From contig CBDDJJ010000001.1 of the NCBI GenBank assembly GCA_965229625.1, forward strand, positions 2,852,001-2,916,000: a stretch of DNA of 64,000 nt, in the 5' to 3' direction. The notes under the pieces are model-generated. The model was not told the DNA's origin. It ran no database searches and worked only from the letters and a program-made list of their open reading frames with translations. Shown here in pieces: positions 54,794 to 62,359 of the stretch. Source of the stretch: JANQIO01 sp965229625 (lineage in GTDB: Bacteria > Pseudomonadota > Gammaproteobacteria > Pseudomonadales > Halieaceae). Position numbers and translations under genes: made by a program. Each line of letters begins with the position of its first letter. Position 1 is the stretch's first letter.

Positions 54794-54856
54794 GCTTACT
54801 ACCGCTCTGCTCTTCCGCTTACAACCGCTCTGCTTTTTCAGCTTACAACCGCTCTA
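54794..54856. repeat. 23/24-bp tandem repeats continuous with a gene 3' end
   Basis: Units GCTTACTACCGCTCTGCTC.. (54794-54816) and GCTTACAACCGCTCTGCTT.. (54817-54840) are followed by a third partial copy (54841-54856). That copy is the stop codon and last codons (ERL) of the minus-strand methyltransferase. Confidence 0.8.
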
Positions 54857-55460
54857 GCAGTGCCAGGCTGTTGACCCGCCGGGTTTCCCTGAACAGGCCG
54901 GATTCCAGCGCCAGCCGGTATATCGCGTAAGGAGCCTGACCGCCGCTGGCGGCATCCGGGTATACGTCATGAATCGCGAGGGTACCGCCGCGCACCAGGT
55001 GGCCTGCCCAGCAGCGATAATCGGTGAGCGCTGCATCCAGGCTATGGCCACCGTCGATAAACACCATCCCCAGCGGGCTGGCCCAGTGCCGCGACGCCAG
55101 CTCGCTGGTGGTGACCATCGGTACAACGCGATCGCTCACCCCGGCGCGGTCGAGGTTGTTGCGAAACTCCCGGAAGCTATCCACCTTTTGGCCATCCGCG
55201 TCGAGGAGATCGGGGTCGTGAAAGAACTCGCCGGGTTGATGCTCCTCCGAGCCGCGGTGGTGATCCAGCGCAAATAGCAGCGAATCCGAGTCGCCCATCG
55301 CCAGCGCCAGGCAGATGGTGGATTTGCCGCAGTAGCTGCCGATTTCCAGTATCGGCCCCAGCGCGCTGGCCGCGGCTGCGGCGGCCGTCAGCGCAGCCGC
55401 TTCATCATCCGCGAGAAAGCCTTTCAGCTCGCGCCAGAAGGGCGGTGGTGTGAAGCTCAA
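54843..55460 (-). CDS. Class I SAM-dependent methyltransferase (Methyltransf_24 type)
   Basis: A 205-aa protein with motif I ILEIGSYCGKSTI (about 37-49), FALDHHRGSEEH after strand two, and the metal-binding-like MVFIDGGHSLDAALTDYRCW typical of Methyltransf_24/CmcI-like enzymes acting on oxygen of sugars or antibiotics. It converges with the toroid gene. Substrate unknown; the shared neighbourhood suggests that it modifies the same product. Confidence 0.85.
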   Translation of the reverse strand: MSFTPPPFWRELKGFLADDEAAALTAAAAAASALGPILEIGSYCGKSTICLALAMGDSDSLLFALDHHRGSEEHQPGEFFHDPDLLDADGQKVDSFREFRNNLDRAGVSDRVVPMVTTSELASRHWASPLGMVFIDGGHSLDAALTDYRCWAGHLVRGGTLAIHDVYPDAASGGQAPYAIYRLALESGLFRETRRVNSLALLERL

Positions 55461-55502
55461 GGTAAGGCCTGTGCTTCCCGGTCTGCGCGACCCCGTCAGC
55501 GG

Positions 55503-56948
55503 CTAGCGTTCGCGGGTCGGGTACGGAGACTTGCCGGAGCGGCTGCTGGCCGTGGGCGCTGGCGGCGGGATCAGCTCAGCGTCCAGCCGGTAGACATCTT
55601 CCGGGCTCAACAGGCCGGCCTGCTGCTTGAGGCGCAGCAGGTTATTGACGTAGTCATAGCGCGAGTTGGCGTAATCGCGCTGGGCCGAGAACAGGGTGTT
55701 CTGGGCATTGAGCACGTCGACCACGTTGCGGGTGCCGACCTCGTAGCCGGCGGTGGTGGCATCCAGCGCCGACTGGGAGGAAATAATGCTGAGGCGGCGC
55801 GCGTTCACACGGGCCACGTCGTTCATCACCGTCATGTGCAGGGAGCGGGTATCAGTGACCGTATTGCGCATCTGGTTGATGCGGTTTTCACGGGCAGCGA
55901 TAAATTCCTGCGCGGCCTGGCGCCGGCTGGCGCTGATGCGGCCGCCGGAGAACAGGGGCACGTCAACGCGGATGGAGTAGACCTCCTGCTCCTGATCCTG
56001 GTCGGGCGAGATATTAAACAGTGACGGGGGGTTCTCAGTCCGGGTACCGCGGGTCTCGAAGTCCGAGTAGCTGGCGCGGCCGCTCACTGTCGGCAGGTGT
56101 TCGGAGGCAAATGCCTTGGAATTCTGGCGCGCGGCCTCCTCCCGGTAGCGGGCGGCGCTGAGCCGGAAGTTATGATCCAGGGCAAAGTCTACCCAATCTG
56201 CCCGGTCCGCGGGCTGCGGTGGTTTGATGTCAAAGTCCTCACGCAGCAGGTAGAGATTGTCGTGGTAGCGCCCGGTCAACACGGAGAGGCGCTCGATGGC
56301 GACGTTCAGGTTGTTCTCTTCGGTGATGCGCTCCACCCGGGCCAGGTCGTAGGCGGCCTGGGCCTCGTGCACATCGGTGATGGCGATCAACCCCACTTCG
56401 AAACGTTGCTGGGTCTGTTCGAGCTGGCGCTGGAATGCGCGTTCCCGCGCCTGTGCCGCCGACAGGTTGTCCTGGGAGCGCAATACGCCCAGGTAGGATT
56501 CCACTACCCGTACAATCAGGTCCTGCTGATCGGCGGCGAAAGTCGCTTCAGCTTCCTTGCTGGTTTCCTTGCCGGCGCGGAAAGTGAACCAGGCCGGCAT
56601 GTCGAATATGGCCTGGTCCAGGGAAACTTCGTAGCCGTCGCGGTCGATATCGACATTGGTTTCGTTCTCGAAGATCTCCAGTCCACCGTCATCGCCCACA
56701 TTGACATTGTCTGAGACGGTGTCCGTCTCCGAGTCGGTGAACTGGTAGTTACCCTGCACCTGTGGCAGCAGCGCCGCCAGTCCGATGCGTTCAACCTCGA
56801 GGTTGGCCTTGTAGGTGGCCTCGGCGGCCTTCAGCTGGGCGTCGTTCTCCAACGCCAGCTCATAGATTTCGCGCAGTGTATCCGCTTGCGCCATCGAGCA
56901 GGCGCCAGCAATGACGAGACTGATCAGTGCGTGAGGGAGAGCTCTCAT
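55503..56948 (-). CDS. tolC: Outer membrane channel protein TolC
   Basis: A 481-aa exported protein with a signal peptide (1-23). Mature features are LREIYELALENDAQLKAAEA, YSIRVDVPLFSGGRISASRRQA and the internal twofold repeat of the outer membrane efflux fold, ending in LRLKQQAGLLSPEDV. It forms the exit duct for tripartite efflux pumps and type I secretion. The ATG at 56948 has AAGGA eight bases upstream. It diverges from yqiB, the usual tolC neighbour. Confidence 0.94.
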   Translation of the reverse strand: MRALPHALISLVIAGACSMAQADTLREIYELALENDAQLKAAEATYKANLEVERIGLAALLPQVQGNYQFTDSETDTVSDNVNVGDDGGLEIFENETNVDIDRDGYEVSLDQAIFDMPAWFTFRAGKETSKEAEATFAADQQDLIVRVVESYLGVLRSQDNLSAAQARERAFQRQLEQTQQRFEVGLIAITDVHEAQAAYDLARVERITEENNLNVAIERLSVLTGRYHDNLYLLREDFDIKPPQPADRADWVDFALDHNFRLSAARYREEAARQNSKAFASEHLPTVSGRASYSDFETRGTRTENPPSLFNISPDQDQEQEVYSIRVDVPLFSGGRISASRRQAAQEFIAARENRINQMRNTVTDTRSLHMTVMNDVARVNARRLSIISSQSALDATTAGYEVGTRNVVDVLNAQNTLFSAQRDYANSRYDYVNNLLRLKQQAGLLSPEDVYRLDAELIPPPAPTASSRSGKSPYPTRER

Positions 56949-57465
56949 TGAGGAATCCTTGGGCCCGTTCTTTTCATCAATTTCCTGTTTCACACCCAGC
57001 CAGGGCAGTGCCGCTCGAATCGCGTGCCGGCCGACCCACCGGCATCCACCTGCAAAGCGTGCAAAGTCCGTTAAAGTCTGCAAAGTGTGAAAGCGGCCAC
57101 AGTGTGCAGGTTTACCCTTGTAGATGTGCCGCTCAGGTGCTCAATAATACAGGCAGCACGGTTCGGCTGAAACATGGAATATGTCCCTATTTTGTGCAAA
57201 GGTTACTGCTAGACTGCAGGCGTTCGGGGGTTGGGTAGACCCGCTTTCGGCGCTGTTTGCAGCGGCCAAGATGCCGTCGGCGAGGGCTGTGGACAAGCGT
57301 GTCCGCGACAGGGCGAGAGTCCCGAGCGGTAAAGCGACCGCAGCCCCTTACCAGCGAGCCCCGGAGAGAGCGAACCTGGGGTCAGCTTTGCAGGAATTGT
57401 GCAGACACCGCGCGGGAATAGCGCGGGTTGTACAGAATTGAACACTTGATCTGGGGAGCAGTGCA
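56949..57465. other. 517-bp divergent spacer between tolC and yqiB
   Basis: No convincing gene. The tolC-proximal part carries short direct repeats (57051-57090). The yqiB-proximal 200 bp is GC-rich and full of inverted repeats. CGCTG/CAGCG lies near 57252. GTGGAC/GTCCGC lies in the 57290s and GCGGT/ACCGC near 57330. CCCCGG pairs with CCTGGGG around 57357-57381. CCGCGC/GCGCGG lies at 57408-57426. In E. coli the ADP-ribose pyrophosphatase gene nudF occupies this place; no trace of it can be read here in any frame. Confidence 0.6.
57051..57090. repeat. Iteron-like TGCAAAG direct repeats
   Basis: TGCAAAG occurs at 57051, 57060 and 57079, with the related TTAAAG at 57071 and TGTGAAAG at about 57086. 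Spacing is 8-11 bp, close to a helical turn. The array lies about 105 bp upstream of tolC. Possibly a binding site for a regulator of tolC or yqiB. Confidence 0.45.
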
Positions 57466-57933
57466 GTGAGCAAACACTCCTGGCGTTACTCGGTGGATAT
57501 CGCGGCGTTGCATGCAACCTGTGAATCCAACTATGCGCGCCTGCTGCAGCTGTTTCCGGATTATGAAACCGCCAACACGCGTGAATTCCTGCTTGCTGGC
57601 GGTGAACGGGTGCGCATCGACGTGGTTGAGCGCTGCCGCTACACCACCCTGATGAAAATCTGCCAGCAGGGCGGAGATGCTACCAGTTGGCTGATGCCGC
57701 CCCGATTCGACCTCCGTGCTTACCACGATGCGCGCATGGTGGAGGTCACGGCGTTCCAGTCACGGCGTCGGGTCGAGGGCCGCTACGACTATCCCAACGC
57801 GGGTATGCACGCCCCCGACGAGAAGGCCCAGCAGAACATCTTCCTGTCTGAATGGTTGAGTCACTGCATTGAGCAGGGCTGCAGCCCCCTCGACCTGCCC
57901 CCCCTGGTGCCGGGAACTGCCGACGCCTCATGA
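57466..57933 (+). CDS. yqiB: YqiB family protein (DUF1249)
   Basis: A 155-aa soluble protein. DUF1249 features include ATCESNYARLLQLFPDY near the N terminus, VERCRYTTLMKICQQ and MVEVTAFQSRRRVEGRYDYPN. It starts with GTG at 57466 behind GGGGAG. Function is unknown, but it is nearly always encoded beside cpdA; here the stop overlaps the cpdA start (ATGA). Confidence 0.9.
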   Translation: MSKHSWRYSVDIAALHATCESNYARLLQLFPDYETANTREFLLAGGERVRIDVVERCRYTTLMKICQQGGDATSWLMPPRFDLRAYHDARMVEVTAFQSRRRVEGRYDYPNAGMHAPDEKAQQNIFLSEWLSHCIEQGCSPLDLPPLVPGTADAS

Positions 57934-58760
57934 CCGGCGCTGTCATGCAAGTGCTGCCCGCGGGGGACAGCCTGCACCTCGTGCAGATTACCGATACACA
58001 CCTGAAGGAAACCCCGGGTGGGCGCCTGGTGGGCATGGATACCGACCACAGCCTCAGCCACGTGATCGAGCTGGTCAAACGCGAGCGTCCGCAACCTGAC
58101 CTGGTGCTGGGTACCGGTGATATTTCCGATCATGGCAGCAAAGCTGCCTATGAGCGCGCGGGAGAGTATTTTTCCCGCCTGGGCGCCCCGGTCGCCTGGT
58201 TGCCCGGCAATCACGACTGCGCGGACACCATGCACCAGGTGCTGGGTGCGGATGGCGGCTTCACGAGGGCGGTCGAAGCCGGCGCCTGGCGTATCGTCCT
58301 GCTTAACTCGCAGATTCCAGGTGAGGTGGGCGGCGAAATGGGCGAGGAAGAGCTCGACTGGCTGGATAGCCACCTGGCCATCGCCGATGAACAGGGCCAT
58401 CATTGCCTGGTCTGCCTCCATCACCAGCCGGTGCCGATGGGGTCAGCCTGGATTGACGAACAGATGGTGGCCGATCGTGATGCGTTCTTCGAGGTACTGG
58501 ATCGCCATAGCTGCGTGCGCGCGGTGCTGTGGGGGCACGTGCACCAGCAGCTCGACAGCGAGCGCAACGGCGTCAAGCTGATGTCAACACCTTCCTCCTG
58601 CATCCAGTTCGCCCCGCAAAGCTTTGATTTCAAGCTCGATGACCAGCCCCCCGGCTACCGCTGGCTGACGCTGAACAGTGACGGCAGCATCGAATCCGGC
58701 GTTTCCCGTGTGCTGGATGTGCGCTTTGACGTGGACCTGGATTCCAACGGCTACTTATAA
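57930..58760 (+). CDS. cpdA: 3',5'-cyclic AMP phosphodiesterase CpdA
   Basis: A 276-aa calcineurin-like metallophosphoesterase with all metal motifs: QITDTHL (Asp, His), GTGDISDHG (Asp), LPGNHD (Asn, His), CLHHQPVPMGS (His) and GHVHQQ (two His). It hydrolyses cAMP and so tunes CRP-dependent genes. It overlaps yqiB by four bases. The 91-bp gap to parE holds a GCCGCC/GGCGGC hairpin (58773-58787). Confidence 0.94.
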   Translation: MTGAVMQVLPAGDSLHLVQITDTHLKETPGGRLVGMDTDHSLSHVIELVKRERPQPDLVLGTGDISDHGSKAAYERAGEYFSRLGAPVAWLPGNHDCADTMHQVLGADGGFTRAVEAGAWRIVLLNSQIPGEVGGEMGEEELDWLDSHLAIADEQGHHCLVCLHHQPVPMGSAWIDEQMVADRDAFFEVLDRHSCVRAVLWGHVHQQLDSERNGVKLMSTPSSCIQFAPQSFDFKLDDQPPGYRWLTLNSDGSIESGVSRVLDVRFDVDLDSNGYL

Positions 58761-58851
58761 TCCCCTGCAGTGGCCGCCACCGGCGGCTCACGGCCACCCT
58801 GGCAACAGCTACCCGCCGCAGAGCGCGGTAAATCCCGGACAGATGCTGTAA

Positions 58852-60738
58852 ATGAGCAAATATACCGCTGAAGATATCGAGGTTCTCACCGGCCTCGAGC
58901 CCGTGCGCAAGCGCCCGGGCATGTATACCGACACCACACGCCCCAACCACCTTGCCCAGGAAGTGATCGACAACAGCGTCGATGAAGCACTCGCCGGGCA
59001 CGCCAGTGAAATTTCCGTCACCTTGCACAAGAACGGGTCGATTACCGTGGCCGATAACGGTCGTGGCATGCCGGTAGATCTCCACCCGGAGCAGAAGAAG
59101 CCCGGTGTCGAGGTCATCCTCACCACGCTGCATGCCGGCGGCAAGTTCTCCAGCAAGAACTACCAGTTCTCCGGCGGCCTGCACGGGGTCGGCGTATCGG
59201 TGGTCAACGCCCTCTCCACCGAGCTGGAAGTCACCATACGCCGCGGTGGCAAGGTCTACCGCATGAGCTTCGCCGGCGGTGAGACCGCCTCCGCCCTGGA
59301 GGTGGTAGATAGCTGTGGCCAGCGTAATACCGGTACCACCGTGACCTTTGTACCGGATGCCCAGTATTTCGACTCGGTGAACTTCTCCGTGCCACGCCTC
59401 AAGCACGTGCTGCGCGCCAAGGCGGTGCTGTGCCCGAAGCTACGGGTCAAGTTCAGGGACGAGGCAAAGAAAGACAGCGAGGAGTGGTACTACGAGGACG
59501 GTCTCACGGACTACCTGGCAGATGCCACCATCGACTTTCCGGTCATCCCCGAGGAGCCCTTTGTCGGCAGTTTTGCCGGCAGCAATGAGGGGGTGGACTG
59601 GGCGGTGCAGTGGCTGCCCGAGGGCGGCGACGTGGTCGCGGAGAGCTACGTCAACCTGATTCCTACCGCCCAGGGCGGCACGCACGTCAACGGCCTGCGC
59701 ACCGGGCTGCTGGATGCCATGCGCGACTTCTGTGAGTTGCGCAACCTTTTGCCCAGGGGGGTGAAGCTCACGCCGGATGACATCTGGGACCGCTGCGCGT
59801 ATGTGCTGTCATCCAAGCTTGAAGATCCCCAGTTCTCCGGCCAGACCAAGGAGCGCCTGTCTTCCCGCGAGGCGGCGGCCTTTGTCTCAGGGGTGGCCAA
59901 GGATGCCTTCAGCCTGTGGCTCAACCAGCACACCCAGGAAGCGGAAAAGCTGGCGGACATGTGTATCTCCAATGCCCAGAGCCGGCTGCGCAGTGCCAAA
60001 AAAGTCGAACGCAAGCGTGTATCAGCGGGCCCTGCCCTGCCGGGCAAGCTCGCCGACTGCTCCGGCTCCGACCCGGCCCGGGCCGAGCTGTTCCTGGTAG
60101 AGGGCGACTCCGCGGGCGGCTCCGCCAAGCAGGCTCGCGATCGCGAGTTCCAGGCCATCCTGCCCCTGCGCGGCAAGATCCTGAATACCTGGGAAGTGGA
60201 CTCCCAGGAAATCCTCGCCTCCCAGGAGGTGCACAATATCTCCGTGGCGCTCGGTATCGACCCCGCCAGCGACGACCTGTCCGGATTGCGCTACCACAAG
60301 GTCTGCATCCTCGCCGATGCCGACTCCGACGGCCTGCACATCGCCACCCTGATCTGCGCCCTGTTCGTGCAGCATTTCAAGCCGCTGGTGCAGGCCGGGC
60401 ATGTCTACGTGGCCATGCCGCCCCTTTACCGGATCGATGTCGGCAAGGAAGTGTTCTACGCCCTCGACGAAGGCGAGAAGCAGGGGGTGATGGACCGCAT
60501 CGAGGCAGAGAAGATTCGCGGCAAGGTCAACGTGCAGCGTTTCAAGGGCCTGGGTGAAATGAACCCGCTGCAGCTGCGTGAAACCACCATGGACCCCGAC
60601 ACCCGGCGCCTGGTGCGGCTGGTGCTGGATTCAGGGGACGGCACGCACAAAATGCTGGACATGCTGCTGGCCAAGAAGCGCGCCGCCGACCGCAAGTCCT
60701 GGCTGGAAAAGAAAGGTGATCTAGCCGAGGTACTGTAG
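58852..60738 (+). CDS. parE: DNA topoisomerase IV subunit B
   Basis: A 628-aa GHKL-TOPRIM protein. ATPase motifs are EVIDNSVDEALAGHA, DNGRGMPVD and GGLHGVGVSVVNALS; TOPRIM motifs are LVEGDSAGGSAKQ, PLRGKILN and the DxD in ILADADSDGLHIA. The length of about 630 and lack of the 170-residue insert of gammaproteobacterial GyrB identify ParE. It decatenates daughter chromosomes with ParC. The yqiA gene that often lies between cpdA and parE is missing. Confidence 0.95.
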   Translation: MSKYTAEDIEVLTGLEPVRKRPGMYTDTTRPNHLAQEVIDNSVDEALAGHASEISVTLHKNGSITVADNGRGMPVDLHPEQKKPGVEVILTTLHAGGKFSSKNYQFSGGLHGVGVSVVNALSTELEVTIRRGGKVYRMSFAGGETASALEVVDSCGQRNTGTTVTFVPDAQYFDSVNFSVPRLKHVLRAKAVLCPKLRVKFRDEAKKDSEEWYYEDGLTDYLADATIDFPVIPEEPFVGSFAGSNEGVDWAVQWLPEGGDVVAESYVNLIPTAQGGTHVNGLRTGLLDAMRDFCELRNLLPRGVKLTPDDIWDRCAYVLSSKLEDPQFSGQTKERLSSREAAAFVSGVAKDAFSLWLNQHTQEAEKLADMCISNAQSRLRSAKKVERKRVSAGPALPGKLADCSGSDPARAELFLVEGDSAGGSAKQARDREFQAILPLRGKILNTWEVDSQEILASQEVHNISVALGIDPASDDLSGLRYHKVCILADADSDGLHIATLICALFVQHFKPLVQAGHVYVAMPPLYRIDVGKEVFYALDEGEKQGVMDRIEAEKIRGKVNVQRFKGLGEMNPLQLRETTMDPDTRRLVRLVLDSGDGTHKMLDMLLAKKRAADRKSWLEKKGDLAEVL

Positions 60739-60755
60739 CCTTGCGGTGATCGGCA

Positions 60756-61067
60756 TCAGGCGCCGCAGCGGTAAATACCGAAGGTCTGTTCCCCGCTCTC
60801 AGAGATTTCGCTCTCCGCGCTGATGGTATCGCCACCCATCTTTGCCGCTGAGTTGCGGGCCAGGGTTTGCAGCTCGGTGGCGACCTTTTTGCTGCTGCGA
60901 TCTATCGATGCCACATCCGCCTTGGTGCTGGATGTCGTACTACCGAGGCGTTCGCAGCTGGAGGGGACCGACGCCACCACGGTGACCGATTCGGCCTCCT
61001 CGGTGAGTTTCACCCAGGTGCAGGCGGGGAGTAGGGACAGGCAGAGGCAAAGGGCCAGGAATCGCAT
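60756..61067 (-). CDS. DUF4156 family lipoprotein
   Basis: A 103-aa lipoprotein: signal MRFLALCLCLSLLPAC with Cys16 in the lipobox. CERLGSTTSST and ELQTLARNSAAKMGGDTI follow, matching DUF4156, a family with an RcsF-like fold. Four cysteines are possible disulfide partners after the lipid Cys. Function unknown. It converges with parE. Confidence 0.85.
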   Translation of the reverse strand: MRFLALCLCLSLLPACTWVKLTEEAESVTVVASVPSSCERLGSTTSSTKADVASIDRSSKKVATELQTLARNSAAKMGGDTISAESEISESGEQTFGIYRCGA

Positions 61068-61121
61068 GGCGGTATCTCACTCTAGGGTTTGCCAAAGGTT
61101 TAACACGCCCCCCTGAGCTGT

Positions 61122-62324
61122 TCAAGCGGGGTCGGTACTGGCCATCATCACCTGGTTGCGGCCCGCGTCCTTGGCCTGGTAGAGCACCCGGTCGGCGCAG
61201 CGAATCAGGCTGGAGCTGTCGAAGTCATCGCCCCGCTCACTGCTGGCGACGCCAATGCTGATGGTGATGGAGCGCTGCCTGGCGCGCGGGCCCTGCCGAA
61301 TCTGCAGGTCTTCCACCGCCTGTCGCGCTTCCTCGCCGAGGCGTTGCGCGTCTTCCGCCGAGCAGTCGTACCAGACCATGATGAACTCCTCACCGCCGTA
61401 GCGGCCAGCCTTGTCCAGCGGGCGCCGCATCGAGTCCTGTAGTGCCGAGGCGACACTGCGCAGGCACTGGTCACCCTGCACGTGGCCGTAAAAGTCGTTG
61501 TAGTCCTTGAAGCGGTCAACGTCCGCCATGGCGACGGCCAGGTGCACCCCGTCGCGCCTGGCCTGGCTGCAGATCTTTTCCAGGTCCAGGGCGAAGGCGC
61601 GCCGGTTCAGCAATCCGGTGAGGCTGTCGAACAGTGCCATCTCGCTAAGCAACTGCCGGCTCAGGAAGTTCTCGCGACTGGTGTACTCCAGGAAGTAGGC
61701 GCCTACCAGGCCCAGCATATTGAAGGCCACGATGATGAAACAGTTGAAGCCCAGGTTTGGCAGTGGGTAGGGAAACAGCAGCTGGGACATGGGGTAGGCA
61801 ATGCTGATCACAGCACCGGTAAGGGCGGCATGGAAAAACCGCAGGCCGGCCAGGAAGTAGCAGAATGCCAGGATGATCAGCTGGGTGCCGATGGGCGTGT
61901 AGTAGTCGCCCTGGCTGATAAGGCCCAGCATGATTGGCGTGCTGGTGCCGTAGATTATCAGCGCGGCCATCACCGCCATTTCCAGCCAGCGGGTGTAGTT
62001 CAGGTAGACGGGTAGCGCCAGCAGACACAGGGACAGCACCTGCACCAGCCGGGGCAGGGCGACCGCGGCGAACACTTCGTGGGAGAGGCGGAAGTAATCC
62101 GCCAGGCCGAATACCAGCGTCAGGAAAATGGCAAACGGGATCACCCGGCGCAGCTGTGCGGGGTTGTTTTCCAGGTAGAACTGGCGAAAGCCTTGTTCCA
62201 GGTCGGGTATGAAATGCAGGGAGCGAAAGCCCAGCGCAAACTGCGTGGAGTACAGTGAGCGATCTTCCCTGAGTATTTCGTTGACGGTTGACTGTGCTGA
62301 CGCGATATCGCGGTTTTCCTGCAC
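61122..62324 (-). CDS. Membrane-bound GGDEF diguanylate cyclase
   Basis: A 400-aa protein with six or so hydrophobic helices (residues about 60-215) of an unclassified sensor region and a C-terminal GGDEF domain. The active site is GGEEF at 310-314. The product-inhibition I-site RPLD lies exactly five residues upstream. MADVDRFKDYNDFYGH and ITISIGVAS are intact, so it should make cyclic di-GMP. The GTG at 62324 has GGAGG five bases upstream; a GTG at 62345 would add seven residues. It follows the multihaem cytochrome gene closely, suggesting co-transcription. Confidence 0.88.
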   Translation of the reverse strand: MQENRDIASAQSTVNEILREDRSLYSTQFALGFRSLHFIPDLEQGFRQFYLENNPAQLRRVIPFAIFLTLVFGLADYFRLSHEVFAAVALPRLVQVLSLCLLALPVYLNYTRWLEMAVMAALIIYGTSTPIMLGLISQGDYYTPIGTQLIILAFCYFLAGLRFFHAALTGAVISIAYPMSQLLFPYPLPNLGFNCFIIVAFNMLGLVGAYFLEYTSRENFLSRQLLSEMALFDSLTGLLNRRAFALDLEKICSQARRDGVHLAVAMADVDRFKDYNDFYGHVQGDQCLRSVASALQDSMRRPLDKAGRYGGEEFIMVWYDCSAEDAQRLGEEARQAVEDLQIRQGPRARQRSITISIGVASSERGDDFDSSSLIRCADRVLYQAKDAGRNQVMMASTDPA

Positions 62325-62359
62325 ATGCGCCTCCGCGGCGGCCACCCTGTCGAACAGTA

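Noticed and set aside
57325..57400. Resemblance of GAACCTGGGGTCAGC to part of a TPP riboswitch
   Set aside because: The CUGAGA core and the second pyrimidine-binding stem are absent, and no thiamine gene follows.
57181..57441. Possible 86-aa plus-strand protein in the tolC-yqiB spacer
   Set aside because: No ribosome binding site, arginine/alanine-rich composition typical of random GC-rich frames; inverted repeats explain the region better.
57209..57517. Possible 102-aa minus-strand protein overlapping yqiB
   Set aside because: Pro/Ser/Cys-rich composition and overlap with the yqiB start; no signature.
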